Shown piece after piece: positions 1 to 5,840 of a stretch of DNA of 8,089 nt; within the stretch, counting starts at the first letter, position 1; the number at the start of each line of letters is the position of its first letter. Made by a program: the position numbers and the translations under genes. The notes beneath the pieces were generated by a model. That model made no database searches and had not been told where the DNA came from. It saw only the letters and a program-made list of their open reading frames with translations. This DNA is from Anaerolineales bacterium (GTDB taxonomy: Bacteria > Chloroflexota > Anaerolineae > Anaerolineales > UBA4823): assembly GCA_016932955.1 (NCBI GenBank), contig JAFGBV010000162.1, positions 1-8,089 of the forward strand, in the 5' to 3' direction.

Positions 1-1
1 C

Positions 2-1132
2 TCTGCCAAGCAGAACTTCCCCAAAGCGCCTAAGGTGCGAGAGATTGGCAACCCTTCCCAGATCAAAGCCGCCGCAGAGGCTTTCTCAGGCGCAGCCAAC
101 GCTATTGTGTTCTATGGAAGCGAAGGGCTGGGGCTGGAAGGCTCGCAGATACTTGCGCAGGCTTGTGCAAACTTGCTGGTAGCCACGAACCACACTGGCC
201 GCGCTAACAACGGCCTGGTTGCGGTATGGCCGCGGGCTAACGAGCAGGGCGCCTGGGAATTAGGCCTGCGCCCGTTGAACGACCTGAAATCGAAAGTCAA
301 GGGAAGCAAGGCGCTCTATCTGGTTGGGGTTGACCTGGTTGGAGACAACCCGGCGTATGCAGAATTATTAAAAAATACCGACTTTGTGATCGTGCAAGAG
401 CTATTCCTGACTGAGACCGCCAAACAGGCGAACGTTGTGCTGCCAGCGCTGGCACAGACTGAGCGCGAGGGCAGTTACACGTCTGGCGAACGACGCGTGC
501 AGCGCTTCTACCCCGCAGTGCTGCCCCGCCCGGAAGCGCGGGCAGACTTTGCCATCACCGGCGAAGTTAGTCTGCTACTGGGACAAGCCGCCGAGACCCA
601 ATCGACAGCCCGCGTCTTTGCAAGCATTGCAGAGAAAGTGCCCGCTTTCAAGGGTTTGTCTTACCGCCTGCTGGCACAGGTGAACGAGCAGTGGCCGATC
701 ATCGGACGCGGCGACGTCTACTACGGCGGCACGGCCTACGACAACACTCAAGGGTTGGGCGTTCAGTTAACTTCGGGCGCAGAGAACGGACAGACACCCA
801 GTTTGGCATGGCCGCAAGCCATGACGCTGGAAATTCCATCAGATGGCCTGCTGGCGGTGCCGGTCACCCGGCTGTATGATCGAGGAATCACCGTGCTGAG
901 CAGTGAGATTCTACGACAGCGTATCCCGCAGGCTTATGTATCCGTAAAGCCTGGGGTAGTCGCCGGACCGGAGGGCACTCTGGTGCAACTGCTGCTGGGC
1001 GGGCATGAGGTGAGTGCTGCGCTGCGATTTGATGAAAACTTACCGCAGGGCGTGGTGCTGGTACCACGCAGCCTGGGTCTGCCAATTGACAGCCCGGAGC
1101 CGGTGACGTTGAAAGTATTGGTGAAAAGCTAG
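2..1132 (+). CDS. nuoG: NADH-quinone oxidoreductase subunit G (NuoG), C-terminal 376 residues, 5'-truncated by the window edge
   Basis: NuoG is the large peripheral-arm subunit of complex I; its N-terminal iron-sulfur clusters pass electrons from NuoEF towards NuoI, and the rest has a molybdopterin-oxidoreductase fold. Only the C-terminal part is here: the frame is open to the first bases, so the GTG at 35 is an internal codon, not the start. Visible are a Rossmann-like stretch (NAIVFYGSEGLG, about 97-132), TNHTGRANNGL (about 209-241), and the family-typical pattern of a 'VIVQELFLTETAKQANVVLP' block followed by EREGSYTSGERRVQRF (about 386-510), as in the molybdopterin-fold domain of NuoG and formate dehydrogenases. 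The last 100 or so residues (LLGGHEVSAALRFDENLPQG, then VVLVPRSLGLPI) resemble the C-terminal beta-barrel of that superfamily. The N-terminal cluster-binding region lies outside the window. Its position directly before nuoH supports NuoG over a formate dehydrogenase or nitrate reductase subunit. It ends with TAG; the next gene is 78 bases away. Confidence 0.88.
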   Translation, partial: SAKQNFPKAPKVREIGNPSQIKAAAEAFSGAANAIVFYGSEGLGLEGSQILAQACANLLVATNHTGRANNGLVAVWPRANEQGAWELGLRPLNDLKSKVKGSKALYLVGVDLVGDNPAYAELLKNTDFVIVQELFLTETAKQANVVLPALAQTEREGSYTSGERRVQRFYPAVLPRPEARADFAITGEVSLLLGQAAETQSTARVFASIAEKVPAFKGLSYRLLAQVNEQWPIIGRGDVYYGGTAYDNTQGLGVQLTSGAENGQTPSLAWPQAMTLEIPSDGLLAVPVTRLYDRGITVLSSEILRQRIPQAYVSVKPGVVAGPEGTLVQLLLGGHEVSAALRFDENLPQGVVLVPRSLGLPIDSPEPVTLKVLVKS

Positions 1133-1134
1133 GC

Positions 1135-1170
1135 ACTGAATACAGCCTGGTTTCCAGGGCTATATTCAGT
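1135..1170 (+). other. Strong imperfect hairpin in the nuoG-nuoH intergenic gap
   Basis: The left arm is 1135-1150 (ACTGAATACAGCCTGG), the loop is TTT (1151-1153) and the right arm is 1154-1170 (CCAGGGCTATATTCAGT). The arms pair over about 15 positions, with one C-A mismatch and one bulged G. No T-run follows (the next bases are TCAACTGCATAAAG), so it is not a canonical intrinsic terminator. It begins just 3 bases after the nuoG stop and ends 40 bases before the nuoH start. It may be a partial terminator, an mRNA processing or 3'-end stabilising element that sets different nuoG and nuoH levels, or a copy of a dispersed palindromic repeat. The structure is seen directly; the role is inference. 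Confidence 0.6.
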
Positions 1171-1201
1171 TCAACTGCATAAAGATAAAAATAAGTCGAA
1201 C

Positions 1202-1206
1202 GAGGT
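1202..1206 (+). promoter_or_regulatory. Ribosome-binding site of nuoH
   Basis: GAGGT lies 4 bases before the ATG at 1211, within an otherwise A-rich leader (AAAGATAAAAATAAG at 1181-1195). It is the site that decides the nuoH start. Unlike the next four genes, nuoH does not share its site with the end of the previous gene, so its translation is probably initiated independently of nuoG. Confidence 0.6.
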
Positions 1207-1210
1207 CTGC

Positions 1211-2269
1211 ATGGAAGCTGCCTTAATCTGGGAATATGTGATCAAATCGGCCATCATCTTGCTGGGGATGACCCTTGGCTTCGCCTATCTGACGCTCTTC
1301 GAACGCCGGGTGCTGGCCCGCCTTCAAGTACGCATTGGCCCCAACCGGACGGGTCCGCAGGGAATCCTCCAGCCAATTGCTGACGCTGTCAAGTTGATTT
1401 TCAAAGAAGAGCTGATACCCGCCAAAGCTGACAAGCTGCTGTTCATCCTCGCTCCGGTTATCACGGTTTTCCCCGCGCTGGTGATCACGGCAGTAATACC
1501 CTGGGGGCGCCAGGTGATGATTTTCGGACGTGAAGTCAACCTGTATCTGGCGAATGTCAATATCGGAGCGGTTTACATCACAGCCATCGCTTCCATTGCA
1601 GTGTATGGAATTGTGTTGGCAGGCTGGTCATCTAACAACAAATACGCCTTGATGGGTGGTCTGCGTTCTTCGGCTCAGATGATCTCTTATGAGTTGACTA
1701 TGGGACTGTCTTTCGTTGGTCCAATTGTGCTGGCAGGGTCGATGAGCCTGGTTAACATCGTTGAAGCGCAATCCTCCTTCTTGAGCGCACCGGGCGGGCG
1801 TCTGGTGATAGAGAATGGTTTTTTGAATTGGTTGCTATGGAACCTGTTCCAACCTTTGGGCTTCATCCTCTTCCTGATTGCCAGCATTGCCGAGGTCAAC
1901 CGGGCGCCGTTCGACATGCCCGAGGCGGAGCAAGAATTGACCGCTGGGTATCACGTTGAATATTCTGGGATGAAGTTCGCCCTATTCTTCATGGCAGAAT
2001 ATATCAAAATGATTGCTGTGAGTATGATTGCAGCTACGCTCTTTTTGGGAGGTTACCTGGGTCCCTTCGTTGACCAGGTGCCCTGGCTTGGACCGGTGTG
2101 GTTGTTCGTCAAGACGGTCTTCATGCTCTTCATACTGGTCTGGTTGAGAGCCACCTTCCCGCGCTTCCGCTACGACCGGCTGATGGCATTTGGCTGGAAA
2201 GTGCTGCTGCCATTGGCCTTGCTCAATACGTTCATCGTGGCGGTGATCGTGGTATTGGTAGGAGGATAA
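1211..2269 (+). CDS. nuoH: NADH-quinone oxidoreductase subunit H (NuoH / ND1 family)
   Basis: NuoH is the membrane subunit under the peripheral arm; it forms much of the quinone-binding chamber and the first part of the ion path. The 352-residue product has about eight to nine hydrophobic segments and the family hallmarks: [17 protein letters not shown] near residues 30-46, [20 protein letters not shown] near 138-157 followed by Glu161, and [16 protein letters not shown] at 228-242 (Glu228, Asp235, Glu238, Glu240, Glu242), then [18 protein letters not shown]. These acidic residues match the charged quinone-site loop and channel of known NuoH/ND1 proteins. It is longer than E. coli NuoH (325 residues); a hydrophilic stretch near 184-202 may account for part of this, as in many non-proteobacterial homologues. 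The ATG at 1211 is supported by the preceding GAGGT and by the immediate start of the first membrane helix. The last two Gly codons form the ribosome-binding site of nuoI. Confidence 0.97.
   Translation: MEAALIWEYVIKSAIILLGMTLGFAYLTLFERRVLARLQVRIGPNRTGPQGILQPIADAVKLIFKEELIPAKADKLLFILAPVITVFPALVITAVIPWGRQVMIFGREVNLYLANVNIGAVYITAIASIAVYGIVLAGWSSNNKYALMGGLRSSAQMISYELTMGLSFVGPIVLAGSMSLVNIVEAQSSFLSAPGGRLVIENGFLNWLLWNLFQPLGFILFLIASIAEVNRAPFDMPEAEQELTAGYHVEYSGMKFALFFMAEYIKMIAVSMIAATLFLGGYLGPFVDQVPWLGPVWLFVKTVFMLFILVWLRATFPRFRYDRLMAFGWKVLLPLALLNTFIVAVIVVLVGG
2261..2266 (+). promoter_or_regulatory. Ribosome-binding site of nuoI inside the nuoH terminus
   Basis: GGAGGA is a strong Shine-Dalgarno match and is at the same time the last two sense codons (Gly-Gly) of nuoH. 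It lies 7 bases before the nuoI ATG at 2274, with the nuoH stop codon between. Ribosomes finishing nuoH are therefore placed on the nuoI start, which suggests translational coupling. Confidence 0.75.
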
Positions 2270-2273
2270 CGGT

Positions 2274-2780
2274 ATGTTTGTGAAAGAACTTGCGCGAGGA
2301 CTTTGGACAACGTTAAGCATGATGTTTGAAAAACCGGTTACGGTGCAGTATCCGGAGGAAAAGCGCCCGGTGTACAGCCGTTTCAAAGGCCGTCACCAGT
2401 TGCATCGCTATGAAAATGGGCTGGAAAAGTGTATAGGCTGTGCGCTGTGTGCCGCGGCCTGCCCTGCAGATGCTATCTTCGTCGAATCTTCTGAAAACAC
2501 GGATGAAGTGCGCTTCTCTCCCGGAGAACGATATGCGAGTACCTATGAGATTAACATGCTGCGCTGCATCTTCTGCGGTTACTGCGAAGACGCCTGCCCG
2601 ACCGAGGCAATCGTGCTGGGTGATAACTATGAGCTGTCCTTCACCGACCGCCGGCAGGCGATTTATGGGAAAGAGTTGCTGCTGGTACCCGTCCCCGATG
2701 GGGGCAGCCCGACACCGCAAAAGGTCGAGCCGGGCAAATTCGATCGCTCAATCCCTATAATGGAAGATCCAAAGGATTAA
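2274..2780 (+). CDS. nuoI: NADH-quinone oxidoreductase subunit I (NuoI), 2x[4Fe-4S] ferredoxin-like
   Basis: NuoI carries the two tetranuclear clusters (N6a and N6b) that hand electrons to NuoB and the terminal cluster N2 beside the quinone site. The 168-residue product contains two CxxCxxCxxxCP motifs: Cys53, 56, 59 and 63 ([12 protein letters not shown]) and Cys98, 101, 104 and 108 ([12 protein letters not shown]). All eight ligands are present. The N-terminal 20 or so residues ([18 protein letters not shown]) are a probable amphipathic helix contacting the membrane arm, as in other NuoI proteins. [21 protein letters not shown] precedes the first motif as in the family, and the C-terminal tail is Pro- and Asp-rich. 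The length is slightly below E. coli NuoI (180). Position between nuoH and nuoJ and the nuoH-embedded ribosome-binding site confirm the assignment over a free ferredoxin. The gap to nuoH is 4 bases and to nuoJ 5 bases. Confidence 0.97.
   Translation: MFVKELARGLWTTLSMMFEKPVTVQYPEEKRPVYSRFKGRHQLHRYENGLEKCIGCALCAAACPADAIFVESSENTDEVRFSPGERYASTYEINMLRCIFCGYCEDACPTEAIVLGDNYELSFTDRRQAIYGKELLLVPVPDGGSPTPQKVEPGKFDRSIPIMEDPKD
2771..2776 (+). promoter_or_regulatory. Ribosome-binding site of nuoJ inside the nuoI end
   Basis: AAAGGA lies in the last codons of nuoI, 9 bases before the nuoJ ATG at 2786. It supports that start and again suggests coupled translation. Confidence 0.6.
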
Positions 2781-2785
2781 GCAAT

Positions 2786-3313
2786 ATGACCACACAATAC
2801 ATCCTGTTCTTCTCCCTTGCCCTGATCGCCGTGGTATCGGCGCTGGGCATGCTGCTAAGCCGGAATGCGATATATGCAGCCTTGTACCTGGTCTTGAATT
2901 TTGCCGCGGTGGCGGTGTTCTTCCTCTTGTTGCACGCGCCCTTCATCGCCATTGCCCAGGTCAGCGTGTATGCCGGGGCGATCATGGTGTTGTTCTTGTT
3001 CGTAATCATGCTTCTTGGTGCCGAGCAGGTTGGTCCGCAGCAAGCTATCGCCTGGCAGCGCCCGGTAGCGGTGGTCTTGGGTTTAGTCCTGCTGGTTGAG
3101 GTAGGCTACATCCTGCTTTCCCAGTTTGGGGTCATCCCGCCCGGGTTGGATGAAATCCAAACCAGTTTTGGCAGCCCCGTGAACGTGGGCGGAGAGCTAT
3201 TCACGACATATCTGCTGCCCTTTGAGATCACCTCGGTGTTGCTGCTGGTGGCAATCATTGGTGCGATCGTGCTGACCAAGATTGAGCGCAACGCAGACCA
3301 GGAAAGGAAATAA
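2786..3313 (+). CDS. nuoJ: NADH-quinone oxidoreductase subunit J (NuoJ / ND6 family)
   Basis: NuoJ is a small membrane-arm subunit between NuoH and NuoK; its third helix is known in solved structures for a pi-bulge that changes during turnover and links quinone chemistry to the ion channels. The 175-residue product has five hydrophobic segments, near 5-22, 28-48, 52-77, 92-113 and 141-165. The most conserved family stretch is present: AQVSVYAGAIMVLFLFVIML at 57-76, with Tyr62 in the glycine-containing helix 3. SRNAIYAALYLVLNF (25-39) is also typical. The tail after the last helix is short and charged (KIERNADQERK). The length is close to E. coli NuoJ (184). The start is fixed by the AAAGGA site, and the gene ends 3 bases before nuoK. 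Confidence 0.95.
   Translation: MTTQYILFFSLALIAVVSALGMLLSRNAIYAALYLVLNFAAVAVFFLLLHAPFIAIAQVSVYAGAIMVLFLFVIMLLGAEQVGPQQAIAWQRPVAVVLGLVLLVEVGYILLSQFGVIPPGLDEIQTSFGSPVNVGGELFTTYLLPFEITSVLLLVAIIGAIVLTKIERNADQERK
3303..3308 (+). promoter_or_regulatory. Ribosome-binding site of nuoK inside the nuoJ end
   Basis: AAAGGA overlaps the last codons of nuoJ and lies 8 bases before the nuoK ATG at 3317; only 3 bases separate the nuoJ stop from this ATG. It supports the start and a coupled arrangement. Confidence 0.6.
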
Positions 3314-3316
3314 ACC

Positions 3317-3619
3317 ATGCTGCCAGTCTATTATTATCTAGGTCTCTCAGCCATCTTGTTCATCATCGGAGCGCTAGGTGTACTGGTCCGGCGCAATGCT
3401 ATCGTGATCTTCATGTCTGTTGAGCTGATGCTCAATGCTGCCAACCTGGTGTTTGTTGCCTACGCTCGTTATTACCAGGCGATGGAGGGGCAGATTTTCG
3501 TCTTTTTTGTGATGACGGTGGCTGCGGCGGAGGTGGCGGTGGGTCTGGCTTTGATCGTGGCTATCTTCAAGGCCAAGCACAGCATCAATGTTGACCAGAT
3601 CAGCATGTTGAAAGGGTAG
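3317..3619 (+). CDS. nuoK: NADH-quinone oxidoreductase subunit K (NuoK / ND4L family)
   Basis: NuoK is a three-helix membrane subunit that contributes to the ion path between NuoJ and NuoN; the family is related to MrpC/MnhC antiporter subunits. The product is exactly 100 residues, the same as E. coli NuoK. Both essential membrane glutamates are at the E. coli positions: Glu36 in [13 protein letters not shown] and Glu72 in [15 protein letters not shown]. The flanking VRRNAIVIF (24-32) and [10 protein letters not shown] (58-67) stretches are typical. Three hydrophobic segments fall near 5-22, 27-50 and 58-85. The absence of an Mrp gene set and the position between nuoJ and nuoL make an antiporter subunit unlikely. 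The stop is followed by a 10-base gap to nuoL. Confidence 0.97.
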   Translation: MLPVYYYLGLSAILFIIGALGVLVRRNAIVIFMSVELMLNAANLVFVAYARYYQAMEGQIFVFFVMTVAAAEVAVGLALIVAIFKAKHSINVDQISMLKG

Positions 3620-3622
3620 GAG
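3618..3622 (+). promoter_or_regulatory. Ribosome-binding site of nuoL overlapping the nuoK stop
   Basis: AGGAG begins within the TAG stop of nuoK and lies 7 bases before the nuoL ATG at 3630. It is a strong site that fixes the start and places nuoL under likely coupling with nuoK. Confidence 0.65.
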
Positions 3623-3629
3623 TCAAACC

Positions 3630-5813
3630 ATGTCCTTGAGTGAAGTTTCGAGTGCGAGCGGATTTTTCTACCTGGTGCCCTTTGTGGTATTCTTTCCGGT
3701 GATCGGGCTGCTGGTCAATGCCTTCTTCGGCGGTAAGTTCAGCGAGAAACTGATCGGCTGGGTGGCGTGCCTGGCATCTGGTCTGTCTTTTGTTGTCTCG
3801 GTTCTGCTGGCTATCTCGCTGGCAGGGCATCCAGAAGCCGTCACTGTACCGTTCCTGGATTGGATCACGATTGGAGAGTTGGAGCTACCCTGGGCGTTCC
3901 GGGTGGACACGTTGTCGGTGACGATGATGCTGGTGGTATCAGGCGTTGGCACGCTGATCCACATTTATGCGGTGGGTTACATGCATGAGGACGTGCGCCA
4001 TCATGGCGACCCGAGTCGTTATCGCCGCTTCTTTGTGTTTTTCAACCTGTTCATCGCCACCATGATGCTGCTGGTGAGCGCGGACAATTACCTGATGCTG
4101 TTCGTTGGCTGGGAAGGCGTGGGCTTGTGCTCTTACCTGCTGATCGGTTTCTGGTACGACAAGGGCAAGGATGGGATTGGCAATGCCATTGCAGGCAAGA
4201 AAGCCTTCATCACTAACCGCATAGGCGACTTTGGCTTTTTGATCGCTTCCTTCCTGATGTTCTGGTATTTCAAGTCCTTCTCATTCGACGTGGTATTCGA
4301 GAAGGCGCCGGAGGTCGCCGCTGCAGCGCCAGGGGTGATCTTTGCGATGACCATGTTTATGCTGCTGGGAGTCACCGGTAAATCGTCTCAACTCCCCCTG
4401 TTTGTGTGGCTGCCGGATGCCATGGCAGGTCCAACGCCCGTTTCAGCGCTGATCCATGCCGCGACGATGGTGACCGCCGGTGTATATCTGGTAGCACGCT
4501 CATATGCCCTCTATGTATTGGTGCCGGAGGCGCAGACCTGGGTTGCAATCGTGGGTGGGGTGACGGCCTTGTTTGCGGCGACCATTGCAGTGGGTCAATT
4601 TGACATCAAGAAGGTGCTGGCTTATTCGACCATCAGCCAGCTAGGCTTTATGGTGGCGGCGGTCGGGATGGGCGCTTTTGCGGCCGGCATCTTCCACCTG
4701 ATGACCCATGCCTTCTTTAAGGCACTGCTGTTCCTTTCTTCGGGCTCGGTGATCCAAGGGTTGGAGCGCGGGCATCACGCCGTGGAGCATGACCCCTTGC
4801 TGCGCAAAAAGATGAAACATGAGCTCCATTTTGACCCGCAAGACATGCGCAATATGGGTGGGCTGCGTCATCGCATGAAGACTACCTATTGGGTGTATTT
4901 GATCGGAGCGCTGGCGCTGGCAGGCATCTTCCCGTGGGCTGGTTTCTGGTCGAAGGATGAGATCCTGGCGGAGGCGTTGCACTTGAACCCGCTGGTCTAT
5001 TGGCTGCTGACCATTGCAGCCTTCTTCACTGCCTTCTACATGGGACGGCAGATCATTATGGTCTTCTTTGGCGAGCCGAAAAGCGAACCCGCTGCACAGG
5101 CCAAGGAAAGCCCCGCAGTGATGACCACCCCGTTGATTGTGCTTGCAGTGCTCTCCACAATAGGCGGCTTCCTGAACCTGCCCTACCTGCACACCTTTGG
5201 GCACTGGCTGGAGCACACCATCCGTCCAGAAGAGGTGGAAGCGGTGGCTGAGGCTGGAGAAACAGTTGCTGAGGTAGCCCACGCCACGCCCTGGTATGTC
5301 TTGGGCGGGCTTAACCTGATTGTTGCGGGCGTTTCTTTGGGGCTGGCGCTTATTGCGATTGCCATCGCCTGGTACTTTTACACCCGCCGTACGGCCGAAC
5401 TGCAGAAGCTACCGGCTGCCAAGCGACCTGACGACCCGTTGCGCGGGGTTTTAGGTCCGGTCTTCACCGTACTCGAGAACAAATATTGGGTGGATGAGTT
5501 GTACTGGGCTGTGATTCTCAATCCCTATATTGCTATCTCGCGCTTCCTGGCTGAAAAAGTGGATTGGGCTTTCTGGCACGATTTCTTCCACGACAAGATC
5601 ATCGTAGGCGGCTACAATGGCCTGACCTGGTTGCTCTCTAAGCCGTTTGACCTGGGTTTCATCGACGGGATTGCCAACGGTCTGGGCGAAGGTACGCAGG
5701 AACTCGCAGCGACGATGCGCAAGCTGCAGTCGGGTTTTGTGCGCAACTATGCTTTGTCGGTATTCATTGGCGTGGTCGTGATTATTGGCTATTTGGTCCT
5801 TCAGTTGAGGTAA
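3630..5813 (+). CDS. nuoL: NADH-quinone oxidoreductase subunit L (NuoL / ND5 family), long form
   Basis: NuoL is the distal antiporter-like pumping subunit of complex I and carries the long lateral helix that runs along the membrane arm. The 727-residue product shows the family core: GWEGVGLCSYLLIGFW (160-175) with the channel Glu162; GKSSQLPLFVWLPDAMAGPT from 250 with Lys251; His276 in LIHAATMVTAGVYL; HLMTHAFFKALLFL (356-369) with His356, His360 and Lys364; and GFWSKDEIL (438-446) with Lys442. By motif, these correspond to E. coli Glu144, Lys229, Lys342 and Lys399. The C-terminal part (NKYWVDELYW, about 617-626, then a long amphipathic region and LQSGFVRNYAL before a final helix) matches the lateral-helix end of NuoL. 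It is over 100 residues longer than E. coli NuoL (613), with extra hydrophilic stretches near 377-405 (His- and Lys-rich) and 532-551 (Glu- and Ala-rich). No frameshift is seen. MrpA-type antiporters share the core, but the NuoL-like C-terminus and context exclude them. Confidence 0.97.
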   Translation: MSLSEVSSASGFFYLVPFVVFFPVIGLLVNAFFGGKFSEKLIGWVACLASGLSFVVSVLLAISLAGHPEAVTVPFLDWITIGELELPWAFRVDTLSVTMMLVVSGVGTLIHIYAVGYMHEDVRHHGDPSRYRRFFVFFNLFIATMMLLVSADNYLMLFVGWEGVGLCSYLLIGFWYDKGKDGIGNAIAGKKAFITNRIGDFGFLIASFLMFWYFKSFSFDVVFEKAPEVAAAAPGVIFAMTMFMLLGVTGKSSQLPLFVWLPDAMAGPTPVSALIHAATMVTAGVYLVARSYALYVLVPEAQTWVAIVGGVTALFAATIAVGQFDIKKVLAYSTISQLGFMVAAVGMGAFAAGIFHLMTHAFFKALLFLSSGSVIQGLERGHHAVEHDPLLRKKMKHELHFDPQDMRNMGGLRHRMKTTYWVYLIGALALAGIFPWAGFWSKDEILAEALHLNPLVYWLLTIAAFFTAFYMGRQIIMVFFGEPKSEPAAQAKESPAVMTTPLIVLAVLSTIGGFLNLPYLHTFGHWLEHTIRPEEVEAVAEAGETVAEVAHATPWYVLGGLNLIVAGVSLGLALIAIAIAWYFYTRRTAELQKLPAAKRPDDPLRGVLGPVFTVLENKYWVDELYWAVILNPYIAISRFLAEKVDWAFWHDFFHDKIIVGGYNGLTWLLSKPFDLGFIDGIANGLGEGTQELAATMRKLQSGFVRNYALSVFIGVVVIIGYLVLQLR

Positions 5814-5829
5814 ATACAACTCTGTAACC

Positions 5830-5834
5830 GAGGA
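5830..5834 (+). promoter_or_regulatory. Ribosome-binding site of nuoM
   Basis: GAGGA lies 6 bases before the nuoM ATG at 5841, in the 27-base gap after nuoL. It is separate from the nuoL coding region, unlike the sites of nuoI to nuoL. Confidence 0.65.
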
Positions 5835-5840
5835 ACAGAA

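Noticed and set aside
35..37. GTG at 35 as a start codon for the first reading frame
   Set aside because: The frame is open upstream to base 2, no ribosome-binding site precedes it, and NuoG homologues have long N-terminal domains, so the gene starts outside the window.
1135..1170. Calling the intergenic hairpin an intrinsic terminator
   Set aside because: There is no T-tract after it on the plus strand, and full termination here would cut off the membrane-arm genes from the operon; it is reported as a structure of unknown role instead.
1170..1200. Possible internal promoter before nuoH (TTCAAC plus an A-rich GATAAAAAT stretch)
   Set aside because: The match to -35 and -10 consensus is weak and the A-rich leader is as well explained as an unstructured ribosome landing region; no promoter is claimed.
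1982..2720. Two minus-strand open frames of about 135 codons over the nuoH end and nuoI
   Set aside because: Both are antisense shadows of genes with clear family motifs; neither has a convincing start context or recognisable protein features.
4641..5282. 213-codon open frame on the minus strand inside nuoL
   Set aside because: It lies wholly antisense to a strongly conserved gene, its translation is rich in Gln, His, Arg and Cys with no recognisable domain, and it is explained by codon bias of the sense gene.
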